Below are positions 22,100 through 33,600 of a DNA stretch of 64,000 nt, piece after piece. The position numbers were made by a program, and so were the translations under genes. The stretch covers positions 14,442,685-14,506,684 of the forward strand of contig CM043870.1 of assembly GCA_023846275.1 (NCBI GenBank), written 5' to 3'. The DNA is from Vanilla planifolia. Taxonomy: Eukaryota > Streptophyta > Magnoliopsida > Asparagales > Orchidaceae. A model generated the notes under the pieces. The model had not been told where the DNA came from. It saw only the letters and a program-made list of their open reading frames with translations, and searched no databases. How positions within the stretch are numbered: the first letter of the stretch is position 1; the number at the start of each line of letters is the position of its first letter.

Positions 22100-25000
22100 T
22101 AGAGTAGAGTAAAGTGAGTAGAGTAGAGTTGAGCTAGGTTTGGTTAGGCTAGACTAGGCTAAAGAAGAGTAGAATAGAGTGGGGAGGAGCAGAGCAGAGC
22201 AGAGTAGAGTTGAGCATAGTAGAGTAGAGCAAAGCAGAGTGGAGCAAAGTAGATCAGAGAAGAGTAGAGTAGAGAAAGGTTAGGTCAGGATAGGCTATGC
22301 TAGGCTTGGCTAGGCTAGACTAGATTAGAGTATAGTAGAGCTAGGTTAGGTTAGGCTAGGCTAAGCGAGGCTTGGTTAGACTGGCTAGGCTAGGCTAGGT
22401 TAGGCTAGAGAGAGCAGCATAGAGTAGAGTAGAGCAGAGCTACGTTAGACTAGGCTAGGCTAAATTAGGCTATGCTAGAGTAGAGCATAGTGGAGTAGAG
22501 TAGAGTAGGGTATAACAGAGTAGATTTTTTGCAGGATTGGCTTGAGTAGATAGAGTAGATTAGAGTAAAGTAGAGTAGAGCATGATTTGGTTAGGATTGG
22601 TTAGGCTTGGCTAGGCAAGTGTTGGCTAGGCTAGCTAGAGTGTAGTAAAGTAGAATAGAGTAGAGTAGAGTAGAGAAAAATAGAGCTAGGTTAGGCTAGG
22701 CTTGGTTAGGCAAGGCTAAACTAGGCTAGAGTAGAGTTGAGTAGAGAATAGTAGAGTGGAGAAGAGCAAAGTAGGGTGGAGTAGAGCTGAGCAAAGCAAA
22801 GCAGAGCAGAGTAAAGTAAAGTTAGGTTAGCCAAGGTTAGGCTAAGCGAGAGTAGAGTAGAGTAGGGCAAGGTTAGGCTAGGCAAGGTTAGACTAGGTTT
22901 GCAAGGCTAAGCTAGTGTAGAGTGGGGCATAATAAAATAGAGTAGAGTAAAGTAAAGTAGTACAGATCAGAGTAGAGTAGAGTAGAGTAGAGTTGAAGAG
23001 AGCAGAAAAGAGTAGAATAGAGTAGAATAGGGTGAAGAAAAGTAAAGCAGAACTAGGTTCTGCTAAGCTAAGCTAGGCTAGGCAAGCTTAAGCCAGGAAA
23101 GAGCGGAGTGGAGTAGAGTGGAGTAGAGTAGAGTAAAGTAGAGTAGAGCTTAAAAAAGTAGAGCAGAGTAAAGCAGAGTAGAGTAGAGATGAGCAGAGTA
23201 GAGCAGAGTATAACAAAGAAGAGTAAAGAAGAGTAGTGCAAGGTTGGGGTAGGATTGCATAGGCTAGGCTTGTTTAGGCTACGCTAGAGTTTAGCAAAGT
23301 AGAGTAGAGTAAAGCAAGGTTCGGTAAGACAAGGCTATGCTAGGCTAGAGTACATTTTAGTAAAGTATAGTAGAGTGGAGCAGAGCAGAGTTTAGTAGAG
23401 AAGAGTAGAGCAAGGTTAGGCCATGCTATGTAAGGCTAGGTTTGGCATGGCTAGGCTAGTGTAGAGTTGAGTAGAGAAGATTAAAGAAGAGTAGAGCTAT
23501 GTTTGGCTAGGTTAAGTTAGGCTTAGTTAGAGTAGAGAAGAGCAAATCAGAGTAGAGTAGATTAGAGAATAATAGAGTATAGTAAAGGAGAGTAGAGTAA
23601 AACTAGCTTAGCTAAGCTAGGTAAGGTTAGGCTAGGTTAGGCTAGAGTAGAGTAGAGTAGAATAGAGTAGAAGAGAGTAGAGTAGAGAAGAGTAGAGTAA
23701 AGCAATGCAAAGAATAGAAAAATAAAGTAGAGCATCTTAATGCTAAGTAGAGTAGATCTAGGTTATGTTAAGTTAGGCTACGCTTGGCTATGTTTGAGTA
23801 GAGTAGAGAAGAGTTGAGTAGAGTAGGGTAGAGTATAGTATAATAGAATATAGTAAAATAGAGTAGAGTAGAGCAAGATTAAGCTAGGTTAGGTTAGGCT
23901 AGCCTGAGTAGAGTCGAGTGGAGTAGAGCATAGCAGAGTAAAGTAGAGCAGAGTAAAGTAGAGCAGAGCAGAGCATAACAGATTAGAAAAGAGTAGAGTA
24001 GAGTAGAAAAGAGTAGAGTAGAGCAGAGTAGAGCAGAACAAAGCAGAGTAGAGCATGGTTAGCCTAAGTTATGCTAAGCTAGGTTAGGTTAGGTTGGGTT
24101 AGTCAAGGTGAGAGTAGAGTAGAGTAAAGTAGAGTAGAGAAGAGTAGTGTAAAGTGGAGTACAGTAGAGTAGTGTAGAGCAGAGTAGAGTAAAGCATAAT
24201 AGAATAGAGTAAAGCAAAGAAAAAAAGAAAAGAGTAGATTATAGTAGAGTAGAGAAGAGAAAAGTATAGTAATGTAGGGTAGTGTAGAGTAGAGTAGAGA
24301 AAGGTTAGGCTTAGTTAGGCTAACTTAGGCTAAGTTAGAGTAGGGTAGAGTAAAATAGAGTATAGTGGAGTAGAGTAGAGTAGTGTATAGTAGAGTAGAG
24401 TAGACTAATGTAGAGTAAAGTACATTAGAGTAGAGTAGTGTACAATAGAGTAGAGTTAAGTTAGGCTAGGCTAGGCTAAATTAGAGTAAAGTGGAGCATA
24501 ATAGAGCTAGGTTATGTTAGGCTAAGCTAAGTTAGAGTAGAGTGTTTAGACAAGAAAGAGTAAAATAGGGAAGAGTATAGTAGAGTAAAGTAGGGTAGAG
24601 CGACGTTAGGATAGGCAAGGCTAGGGTAGGCAAAGATATGCTAGAGTAGAGTAAAATAGAGTAGTAGGATAGAGTAGAGTAAAGTAGAGTCGAGCGAGGT
24701 TAGGTTAGGATTGTTTAGGCAAGGATAAATTAGGCTAGAGTAGAGTAGACTATAGTAGATTAGAATAGAGGAAAGCAAAGCAGAAGAGAACAAAGTAAAG
24801 CAAAGTAGAGAAGAGTAGAATAGAATAGAGTAGAGTAGAGTAAAATAGAGTAGAGCAAAATAGAGCATAGCAGCGTGCAACAGAGCAGAACATGACAGAG
24901 CAGAGCAAAGAAGAGCAGAGCATAGTAGAGCAGAGTAGAGCTAGGTTAGGCCAGACCAAGCTAGGCTAGGTTAGAGTATAGCAGAGCTGAGTAGAGTAGA

Positions 25001-26828
25001 GCAGAGCATAATAAAGTAGGAAAGTGTAGAGCATAGAGGAGCAAAGTAGAGCTAAGTAGTGTAGAGCATAGTAGAGTAGAGTAGAGTACAGCTACGCACG
25101 TAGAGCATTGTAGAGTTTAGTTAGGCTAGGCTAGGCTAGGAATGGCTTGGCTAGGCGAAGCTAGTGTAGAGTAGAGTATATCTAGGTTAGACTAAGCTAG
25201 GCTTGGCTAGGTTAGAGTAGAGTAAAGTAGAGTTCAGTAAAGTAGAGTTGAGTATAGTAGAGTAGAGTATATTATAGTAGAATTCAGTGGAGTAGAGTAG
25301 AGAAGAGAAGAGTAGAGCAAGGTTAGGCTAAGCTAGGTTTGTGTAGGTTAAGCTAGGCTAGGCTAGAGTTGAGTAGAATAGAGTAAATCAGAGTATAATA
25401 GAGTACGGCTTGGTTAGGCTTGGCTAGAGTTGAGTAGAGTAGAGCAGAACAAAGTAGAGCATAACTAATTAGTGTAGAGTAGAGCAGAGAAGAGTAGAGT
25501 AGAATAGAATAGAGTAGAGTAGGGAGGAGTAGAATTGAGCTGAGTAGAGTAGAGCAAAGCAGAGCTGAGAAGAGTTAGGTTAGGCTGAGCTAGGCTGGTT
25601 AGACTAGGTTGGAGTTAAATAGAGTAGAGTAGAGTAGAGTAAAATAGAGTAGAATAGAGTAGAGTACGATAGAGAAAGTATAGTAGAGTAAAGTAGAGTA
25701 GAGTAGAGTAGAGTAGAGCTTGGTTAGGCTAGGCTAGGCAAGCTTAGGTCAGGTTGGGTTAGACTAGAGTACAAAAAAGTGGAGTAGAGTAGAATAGTGG
25801 TGTATAGTTGAGAAGAGTAGAGTAAAGCTATGTTAAGCTAGGCTAGGCTAGAGTACAATAGAGTAGAGTAAAGTAGAGTAGAGTAGAGTGCAGTAAATTA
25901 AAGTGGAGCAGAGCAAAGCAAAGTAGAGCTAGGTTAGGCTTTGCTAGGCTAGGCTTGGTAAGGCTAGGCTAAGTTGGGCTAGAGTAGAGTAGAGCTAGGC
26001 TTGACTAGGCTAGGCTAGATTATAATAGAGTTGAGTAGAGTAGAACACGGTAGACCATAGCAAAGTAGTGCAGAGTAGAGTAGAGGTGGACAGAATAGAG
26101 AATAATAGAGAAGAGTGGAGTAGAAGAGAGAAGAGTAGAGAAAAGTAGAGTTGCACAGAGTAGAGTAGAGCTTAGTTAGGCTAGTTAGGCAAGGCTTTGC
26201 TAGGCTATGCTAGAGTAGAGTACAGCTAGGTTGGGCTTTGCTAGGCTAGGTAAGGCTAGAATGGGGTAGAATAGAGTAGAGTAGAGAAGAATATAATAGA
26301 GTAGAGTAGAGTACAGCTAGGTTAAGCTTGGTTAAGTTGGGCTAAGCAAAGCTAAGACAGGCTAGGCTAGGCTAGGCTAGAGTAAAGTATAGTATAGAAG
26401 AGTAGTGTAGATCTTAGTTAGGCTATGCTAGAGTAGAGTAAAGTTTAGTAGAGTGGAGTAGAGTATAGTAGAGCAAAGTATAGTAGAGCAAAGTAGAGTA
26501 GAATAGAGTAGATTAGAGTAGAGTAGAGCAAACAAGGGAAGAGTAGAGCATAACAGAGTAGAGCATAGTGAAGTAGGGGTATTGTAGAGTAGAGGAGAGT
26601 AGATTTGAGTAGAGTAGAACAGAGTAGAGTGGAGCAATGCCAAGTATAGTATAGAAAAGTATTATAGATCATAGTAGAGTAGACTAAAGTAGAGTAGATT
26701 AGAGTAGAGCAGAGTAGAAGAAAGCATAACAGAGCAAAGCAATGTAAAGAAAAGCTAAGTTAGGCTAGGCTAGAGTAGAGTAGAGTAGAGTAGAGTAGAG
26801 TAGAGTAGAGTAGATTAGAGTAGAGTAT
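22100..26828 (+). repeat. Composite pentamer satellite between large repeat and island
   Basis: Ordinary alternation of TAGAG and GGCTA blocks with no gene. Minor irregularities are a T6 run with GCAGGATTGGC at 22525-22541 and a 12-bp palindrome at 25092. The array runs without any visible transition up to the first base of the island at about 26829; the last 60 bp are nearly perfect TAGAG. Confidence 0.93.
25092..25103. repeat. CTACG-CA-CGTAG inverted repeat
   Basis: Perfect 5-bp arms with a 2-bp spacer, containing two CpG dinucleotides in an array that has almost none. It may be a chance product of two substitutions; no protein site is claimed. Confidence 0.4.
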
Positions 26829-27085
26829 TGTAACAGCCCTAGTTTTCTTTTATTTACATTTTTATATATTTTTTTTTATAGAAAGAGCTCTGTGAGAAGA
26901 ATCCAACGATGTTTAATTTGTAATTTTCGGAGCTCTAATGAATAAATTATGAATTTTTGAAGATTTGGGATAAATTTGTAACGTAGAGGATAGATGTGTA
27001 ATTTTAAATGTCGGCTTAGTTCAAATCCGATTGGCGGAGGATATATTCGCAAATACCCAAATTAGAAGGGGTTTTCTGCAAAACG

Positions 27086-27099
27086 CGGTTCACGAACCG
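27086..27099. repeat. CGGTTC-AC-GAACCG inverted repeat upstream of the TATA box
   Basis: Perfect 6-bp arms around AC, centred about 35 bp upstream of TATAAAA. The position suits a transcription-factor dimer site in an LTR U3 region; the factor is unknown. Confidence 0.4.
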
Positions 27100-27124
27100 A
27101 TGGCTTATCCGTTTCGATCGCGTC

Positions 27125-27131
27125 TATAAAA
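27125..27131 (+). promoter_or_regulatory. TATA box of the island
   Basis: TATAAAA followed by GCCGAGCC, at the boundary between AT-rich upstream and GC-rich downstream sequence, as in plant LTR U3/R regions. Initiation would be expected roughly 25-35 bp downstream, near 27155-27165. A reversed CCAAT motif (ATTGG) lies further upstream at about 27030. This is the only plausible promoter in the window. Confidence 0.5.
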
Positions 27132-27310
27132 GCCGAGCCAGGTGCGTTTGGAAAAGCACTTCTGGGAAAAACGCCGGCAAAGAGGTTGCAGAGTGCGACG
27201 ATGAGGTTTCCGACAACTGTTGTTTTTGCGTAGGCACTATAGTAACATCCAATGAGGATTTTCGTGAGCATTGGCATGCGACAGTGACGGCCGGCGAGGA
27301 TTTCCATAAG

Positions 27311-27316
27311 GTAAGA
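27311..27316 (+). other. Possible 5' splice donor
   Basis: AAG followed by GTAAGA fits the eukaryotic donor consensus well, about 150 bp after the predicted start of transcription, and is followed by a T-rich stretch. If real, the leader would have an intron; no convincing acceptor with a pyrimidine tract is visible. Speculative. Confidence 0.25.
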
Positions 27317-27407
27317 AATAAATTTTTTGTCGTCAGAGTTGTGTAAAGTTTTCCGGTGAGCGGGGGAGACCGAGAGGCGAAAGCCGAGCCGGATTCGATC
27401 GATTCAG

Positions 27408-27413
27408 CACGTG
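27408..27413. promoter_or_regulatory. CACGTG (G-box type) palindrome
   Basis: CACGTG occurs once in the island. In plants this core binds bHLH and bZIP factors. Downstream of the TATA box it could be regulatory or chance; a 6-bp match is weak evidence. Confidence 0.25.
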
Positions 27414-27458
27414 AAACGACCGATCCAACGCCGGCGAAAGATTTCGGTTTCACTGGAC

Positions 27459-27460
<2 letters not shown>

Positions 27461-27527
<67 letters not shown>
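27461..27527 (+). repeat. (GA)33 microsatellite
   Basis: Uninterrupted GA dinucleotide run of 67 bp. A perfect run of this length is prone to slippage, so its length should be polymorphic. It separates the LTR-like leader from the GC-rich minisatellite. Confidence 0.98.
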
Positions 27528-27529
<2 letters not shown>

Positions 27530-27576
27530 GCGTGAACCGGTGCAGGCTTGGACCGGGTGATGCTGCTAAAACAGAT

Positions 27577-27687
27577 GCCGAGCGCGCACGGTCCAGAGCG
27601 TCGAGCACGCGGTCCAGCGCGCCGAGCACACGCGGTCCAGCGCGCCGAGCACGCCTAGTCCAAAGCGTCGAGCACGCCCGGTCCAGC
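27577..27687 (+). repeat. GC-rich 21-23 bp minisatellite, five copies
   Basis: Units start at 27577, 27600, 27621, 27644 and 27667 and share G(C/T)CGAGCAC...GGTCCAG. They are dense in CpG, in sharp contrast to the surrounding satellite. The last unit ends at GGTCCAG and runs directly into CTAGGTTAAG of the pentamer array, marking the right junction of the island. Confidence 0.9.
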
Positions 27688-30600
27688 TAGGTTAAGTAGA
27701 GTAAAGTAATGTAGAGTAGAGTAGAGTGGGGTAGAGTTAGGTTAGGCTAGGCTAGGTTAAGTAGAGTAGAGTGGAATAGAGCTAGGTTTGGCTAAGTTAG
27801 GCTAGGGTAGGCTTAGCTAGGTTAGGCTAGGCAAGAGTAGGCTAGTCTAGGCTAGGGTAGAGAAGAGTAGAGTGGAGCTAGGTTAGGCTTGGCTAAGCTA
27901 GAGAATTTTAGAGTAGAGTAAAGAGAGTAGAGTAGGGTAGAACATAGTAGAGCATAACAGAGTAGAGTAGAGTAGAGAAGAGTAGTGACAAACAGAGCAG
28001 AGCTAAGTAAGACTAAGCTAAGCTAGGTGAGAGTCAAGTAGTGTTGAGCTAAGTTAGGTTAGGCTAGGCTTGTTTAGGTTAGGGTAGAGTAGAGTAAGGT
28101 AGAGGAGAGTAGAGTAGAGTAGAGCTCGTTTAGGCAATGGTAAGCTAGGCTAGGCTAGGCTAGGCTAGAGTACAGTAGAGTTAAGTAGAGCAGAGTAGAG
28201 TAGAGTAGAGTAGAGTAGCATAGAGTAGAGCTAGGTTAGGCAATGCTAAGCTAGGCTAGGATTGGCATGGCATGGCAGAAGTAGAGTAGAGTAGAGTAGA
28301 GTAGTGTAGACCAGAGGAGAGTACAGCAAAGTAGAAAGAGAAAAGTAGAGAAGAGGAGAGTAGAGCAAAGCAAAAAGAGCAAAAGTAGCAGAGTAGAGCA
28401 AAGTAGAGCAAAAAGAGTAGATGAGAGCAAAGGACAATAGAGTAGAGTAGAAAGAGAAGAGCAGAGTAGAGTTGAGCAGACAAGAGTAAAGTAAAGCAGA
28501 GTAGAGCAAAGTAGACTAGGGAAAAGTAGAGCAAAGTAGAGTAGAGGAAAGCTAGGTTGGCTAGAATAAGCTAGGCTAGGCCAGGCTAGGCTAGGCTAGA
28601 GTAGAGTAGAGATAAGTTGAGCAAAGTAAGTTAGGCTAACTTAAAGTAGTGTGGAGTAGAGTAGAGTAGAGCTAATTTTGGTTAAGCTTTGCTAGGCTTG
28701 GGTAGGCTTGGCTAGGCTAGGCAAGAGTACAATAAAGTAGAGTAGTGTAGAGTAAAGTAGAGCTCAGTTAGGCAAGGCAAGGCTCGGCTAGAGTAGAATA
28801 GAATTGAGTAGAATGAAGTAGAATAGAGTAGAGTGGAGCAAAGTAGAGTAGAGCAGAGCAGAGTAGAGTAGAGCAAAGAAAAGTAGCGTATTGCTAGATT
28901 AGATTAAGCTAGGCTAGGTTAGAGTAAAATGGAGTAGAGTAGAGTAGAGTGTAGTAGAGTATAGTATATTATATATTAGAGTGGAGTAAAGGAGAGTAGA
29001 GTAGGCAAGATAAGGCTTTGTAAAGTAGGTTAGGCTAGACTATCATAGAGTAGAGTAAAATAGAGTAGAGTAGAGTAGCACAGTGTAGAGCAAAGCAGAG
29101 TAGAATGTAGTAAAGTCGAGAGGAGTAGAGCAGAGCAGAGTAGAGCAAAAAAGAGTAGAGCAAGGTTTGACTAGGATAGAGTTGAGCAAAGTAGTGTCTA
29201 GTAAAGAAGAGAAGAGTATAGCTAGGTTAGGCTAGGTTAGGCTATGTGAGGCTAAGTTAGAGTAGAGTAGAGTAAAGTAGATTGAGTAGAGTAGAGCTAG
29301 AGTATAGTAGAGCAAAATAAAGTAGAGTCAAGCAGAGTAGAGCAAAGTAGAGTAGAGCAAAGTAGAATAAAGAATAGAAGAGTAGAGCTAGTTTAGGCTA
29401 GGCTAGGCTAAGTTAGGGAAGGCTATGCTTGGCTAGGCTAGAGTAGAATAGAGTAGAGCAGAGTAAAGTTTATCAAGGTTGGGCTAGAATAAGGTAAGCT
29501 AAACAAAGCCTTTGTAGGCTAGAGTAAAGAAGACTATAGTATAGTAGAATTATAAAAAGCAAAGCAAAGAAGAGTAGAGTAGAGAAGTGTACAGTAGAGC
29601 AGAGCAGAGCAAAGCAAAGATAGGTTAGGTTAAGCTAGGCTAGGCCTAATATAGTAGAGTAGAGTAGAGTAGAGCTCAGCTAGTTTAGGTTAGGCTAGGC
29701 TAGGCTAAGCTAGGTTAGGCTAGGCTAGAGTAGCAAAGAGGAGTAGAGTTGAGTAGAGTAGTGCTCGGTTAGGCTAGGTTAGGCTCAGCTACGCTTGCAA
29801 GAGTAGAATAGAGCTGAGCAGTGCAAAGCAGAGTAGAGTAAAGAAGAGTAGAGCAGAGCAAACCAGTGTAGAGTAAGATAGAGCAGAGTAGAGAAGAGTA
29901 GAGTAGAGTAGAGCAGAGAAGAGAAAAGTTGAGTAAAATAGAGGAGAGTAAAGCAAAGTGGAGTAGAGCTAGGTTAGGCTAGGCTAGAGTAAGGTATAAT
30001 AGAGTTAGAGTAAAATAGAGTAGAGTTAGGTTTGGCTAGGGTAGGCTAGGCTAAGCTTTGGTAGGCTAGGCTAGGTTAGGCTAGGCTATAGTAGAGTTTA
30101 GTAGAGTGGAGTAGAGTAGTGTTAGTTTAGGCTAAGCTAAACTAAGTTAGAGTAGAGTAGAGTTGAGTAGAGTAGAGTAGGGTAGAGCAGACTAGAGAAG
30201 AGTATAGCTGAGTAGAGTAGAGTAGAGTGGTGTAGAGCTAGGTTAGGTTAGGTTAGGCATGAGTAGGTGGAATATAGTAGAGCTAGCTTAGGCATGGCTA
30301 GGCTAGGCTAAGCTAGCTAGGTTAGAGTGGAGCAGAGTAGAGTAGAATGTAGTAGAGTATAGTAGTGTAGAGTAGGGTATAGTAGAGTAGAATAGAGTAG
30401 AGTATAATAGGATAGAGTAAAGTAGAGTAGAGTATAGTAGAGTAGAGTAGAGTAGAGGAGAGCAAAAAAAAGAGAGGAGAGTAGATTAGAGTAGGGGAGA
30501 TGAAAGCAGAGCAGAGTAGAGTAGAGCAAAAAAAGAATAAAATAGAGCAGAGTAGGAGAGAGTAAAGCAAAGTAGACCAGAGCTATGTTAGATAAGGCTA

Positions 30601-33600
30601 GGCTAGAGTAGAGTAGAGTAGAGTAAAATAGAATATAATAGAGTAGGGCAAAGTAAAATAGAGCTAGGTTAGGCTAAGTAAGGCTACAAAATAATAGAGT
30701 AGATTAGAGTAGAGGAGAGCCAAGCAGAGTAGAGTAGAGTAGAGCAGAGCAAAGCAAAGGATAGTAGAATAGAGCTGAGTAGAGTAGAGAAGAGCATATC
30801 AGAGTAGAGCTAAGTCTGGTTAGGCTAGGTTAAGTTAAGTTGGGCTTGGCTATAGTAGAGTAGAATAGAGCATAATATAGTAGAGTAGGCTAGAGCAAGG
30901 TTAAGATTGGTAAAGCTAGGCTAACTTAGAGTAGGGTATAGTAGAGTAAAGTAGAATAGAGCTATTTAGGCTAGGCTAGGCTAAACAGTGGTATGCTAAG
31001 TTAGGCTAGGTTAAGCTAGAGTAAAGTATAGTAGAGTAGGGTAGAGTAGACTAGAGTAGAGCTAGGTTTGGTTGGGCGAAGCTAGGCTGGGCTTGACTAG
31101 TCTAGGGTAGGCTAGGCTAGGCATGGGTAGAGTACAGGAGAGTAGAGTATTGTCGAGTAATGCTAGGTTAAGCTATGCTAGGTTAGGCTAAGCTAAGCTA
31201 GGCAAGAGCATAGAAGATTAGAGTAGCACAGAGTAGAAAAGAGCAAGAAAAGTAGAGTAGAGTAGTGTAGAGCAGAGTAGAGTTTAGAAAATCAAAGTAG
31301 AGTAGAGCTAAGTTAGGCTAGGCAAGGTTAGGCTAGGCTATGTTAGGCTAAGCTAAGATGGGCTAGGTTATAGTAGAGTAGAGTAGAGTAGAGTAGAGTA
31401 GATTAGAGTAGAGTAGAGCTAAGTTAGGCAAGGCTAAGCTCAGCAAACTATGCTAGGCTAGGCTATGGTAGGCAAGGTTGGGCTAGGTTAGAGTAGAGCA
31501 GATTAGAGTAGAATAGAGTAGAGTATAGCTAAATTAGGCTAAGCTAGAGTAAAGACTAAAAAGAGCAGAATAGAGCAGAGTAGTGTAGAGTAGAGTGGAG
31601 TAGAGTAGAGCTAGGCTAAGCTAAGCTAGTCTAGGCTAAGCAAGGCTAGGTAAGACTAGGCTACAGTAGAATAGAGTATAATAGAGTATAGCTTGGTTTG
31701 GTTAGGCAAGGCGAGGTTATAGTAGAGTAAAGTACAGTAGAGTAGACCTAGGTTAGGCTAGGCTAAGCTCAGGTAGGCTAGGTTAGGTTAAGATAAGCTA
31801 GAGTACAGTATAGTATAGTTGACTAGAGTAGAGTAGAGCAAAGCAGAGGTAGATAAAGCTAGGTTAAGCTAGGCTAGGATAAAATTGAGTAGAGTAGAGT
31901 AGAGCAGAGTAATATAGAGTAGAGTAGAGTTGTACAGAGTAGAGTAGAGTAGACGTGAGGAGAGCAGAGCAGAGCAAAGCACAGTGTCGATTAGAAGAGA
32001 AGAGTAGAGTAATGCAGAGCATAGTAGAGTAGAGATGAGTAGTATAGAGTAGTTTAAAGAAGAGTAGAGAAGAGTAGATCAGTGCAGAGGTAGGTTAGGC
32101 TATGTTAGGCTAATCTAGGTGAGGCTAGGCTAGAGTGGAGTAGAGTAGAGTAGAGTAGAGCTAGGTTAGGTTAGGCTAGGTAGGGATAGGCTTGTCTAGG
32201 CAGGAGTAGAGTAGAGTAGAATATAGTAAAGTAGAGTAGAGCTAGGTTAGGCTATGCTAAGCGAGGTTAAAATTTAGTAAAATAGAGTAGAGTAGACCTA
32301 AGATATGCGAGGGTAGGATAGAGTACAATAGAGAATAATAGAGTAGAGTAGAGTAGAGAAGAGCAGAGCATAGTAGAGTAGAGAAGAGCATGATAGTGTA
32401 GAGTAGAGTAGAGTAAAGCATAATAGAGTAGAGCAGAGTAGAGAAGAGTATAGCTAAGTTAGGCTAGTCTAGGCAAGGTTAGGCTAGGCTAGAGTACCAT
32501 AGATTAGAGCTAGGTTGGGCTTGGCTAAGCTAGGCTTGGTTAGATTAGAAGAGAATAGTGTAAAGTAGAGAAGAGTACAACAGAGTAGAGTAAAGTAGAG
32601 CAGAGAAGAGTGAAGCTTGGTTAGGCTAGGATATAATATAATAGATTATATTAGAGTAGAGTAGAGTTGAGCAAATTAGAGTAGAGTATAATAGAGTAGG
32701 GTAGAGTAGAGTGGAGCAGAGCAAAGTAGAGTAGAGAAAAGTGGAGTAGAGAAAAATAGAGTAGAGTATAATAGAGCAGAGTAGAGCTTAGTAAAGCTAG
32801 GTTAGGCAAGGCTAGGAAAGGCTAGGCTAAAGAATAGTAGAGAAGAGTAGAGCTAGGTTAGGTTAGCCTAGGCTCGATTAGAGTAGAGTATAGTTGATTA
32901 CAATAGAGCAGAGTCTAATAGAGTAGAGTATTGTACAATAGAGTAGAGTAAAGCTAGGTTAGGTTGGCTATGGCTAGGCTATGGTAGGCTAGGCTAGAGT
33001 AGAGTGGATTAGAATTGAGTAGAGTAGAGCTTAGTTTGGCTAGGTTAGGCTTGGCTAGAGTATAGAGTAGAGTAGAGTAGAGAAGAGAAAAGTATAGCAA
33101 AGCTGAGCAAAGATGAGTAAAGGAGATTAGAGTATAGTAGATAAGATTAAAGTATAGTAAAGCAGAGCATAGTAGAGAAAAACATAACAAAGAAGAGTAG
33201 AGCAGAGAAGAGTAGAGCTTGGATAGGCTATACTAGGCTAGGTAAGCTTGGTTAGAGTAGTGTATAGTAGAGTAGAGTAGAGTAGAGTAGAGTATAGTGG
33301 AGTAGAGTAGAGTAGAGTAGGGTAGAGTAGATTAGAGTAGAGTAGTGTAGAGTAAAGTAGAGTAGAGCAAAACAAAGTAGAGCAGAGCAGAGTATAGCAA
33401 AGTAGAGCAGAGTAGAGAAGAGTAGAGTAGAGCAAAGTAGAGTTGAGCAGAGTTAGGTTTGTTTAGGTTATGCTAGGCTAGGCTAGGCTAGAGTAGAGTA
33501 TACTAAGGTAGAGAAGATTAAGCTAGGTAAGGCTAGGTTAAGTCAGAGAAGAATAGAGTAGAGTATAGTATAATAAAGTAATGTAGAGTAAAGCAGAATA

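Larger units (their letters stand above)
13090..22100 (+). repeat. Large tandem duplication, copy B (about 9.0 kb)
   Basis: Diverged counterpart of 5350-13090, in the same order and orientation. The offset is about 7.74 kb at the left, about 7.63-7.66 kb through 14.2-15.6 kb, 7.82-7.88 kb around 16 kb (a 50-bp duplication at 16031 accounts for the rise there), and about 8.95 kb beyond 21.5 kb. The last step matches an extra duplication of about 1.17 kb inside copy B (20.2 versus 21.4 kb). Copy B lacks the 33-bp insertion of copy A. Anchors run up to the GAGCTAGGTTAGG match at 13089/22051; I do not see a third copy after 22100. No gene lies in it. Confidence 0.8.
26829..27687 (+). mobile_element. 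LTR-retrotransposon-like island (solo or truncated LTR)
   Basis: The only complex sequence of any length in the window. It begins TGTAACAGCCC, a start typical of many plant Ty3/gypsy LTRs. The first 240 bp are AT-rich. A TATAAAA box lies at 27125-27131, followed by a GC- and CpG-rich leader, a (GA)33 tract and a GC-rich minisatellite. TG...CA boundaries could be 26829 and 27685 (857 bp). No matching TGTTACA end, primer-binding site, polypurine tract, gag or pol, and no clear target-site duplication (AGTAT on the left, GCTAG on the right) are visible. It is therefore a solo LTR, a truncated LTR, or a promoter/first-exon fragment of unknown origin. + strand orientation follows the TATA box. Confidence 0.55.

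Noticed and set aside
22525-22541. Polypyrimidine tract plus CAG as splice acceptor
   Set aside because: T6 followed by GCAG looks like an acceptor, but there is no exon, promoter or donor in its vicinity.
27124-27453. Two overlapping minus-strand open frames in the island (81 and 109 codons, 27062-27307 and 27124-27453)
   Set aside because: They run antisense to the TATA box, overlap in different frames, the longer one starts at GTG, and neither resembles gag, pol or another known family.
27560-27658. Short + strand frame (32 codons) through the GC-rich minisatellite
   Set aside because: Arg/Ala-rich translation of a tandem repeat with no homology; open by composition.
26829-27687. Complete LTR retrotransposon
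   Set aside because: No second LTR, primer-binding site, polypurine tract or coding domains; the satellite resumes immediately on both sides.
22100-31000. Third copy of the large duplication after 22100
   Set aside because: The landmarks expected near 22.4-24.6 kb (GGCTTGGAAAGGCAAGG, GATGACA, TTGGGCTAAGAAAGATT) were not found.
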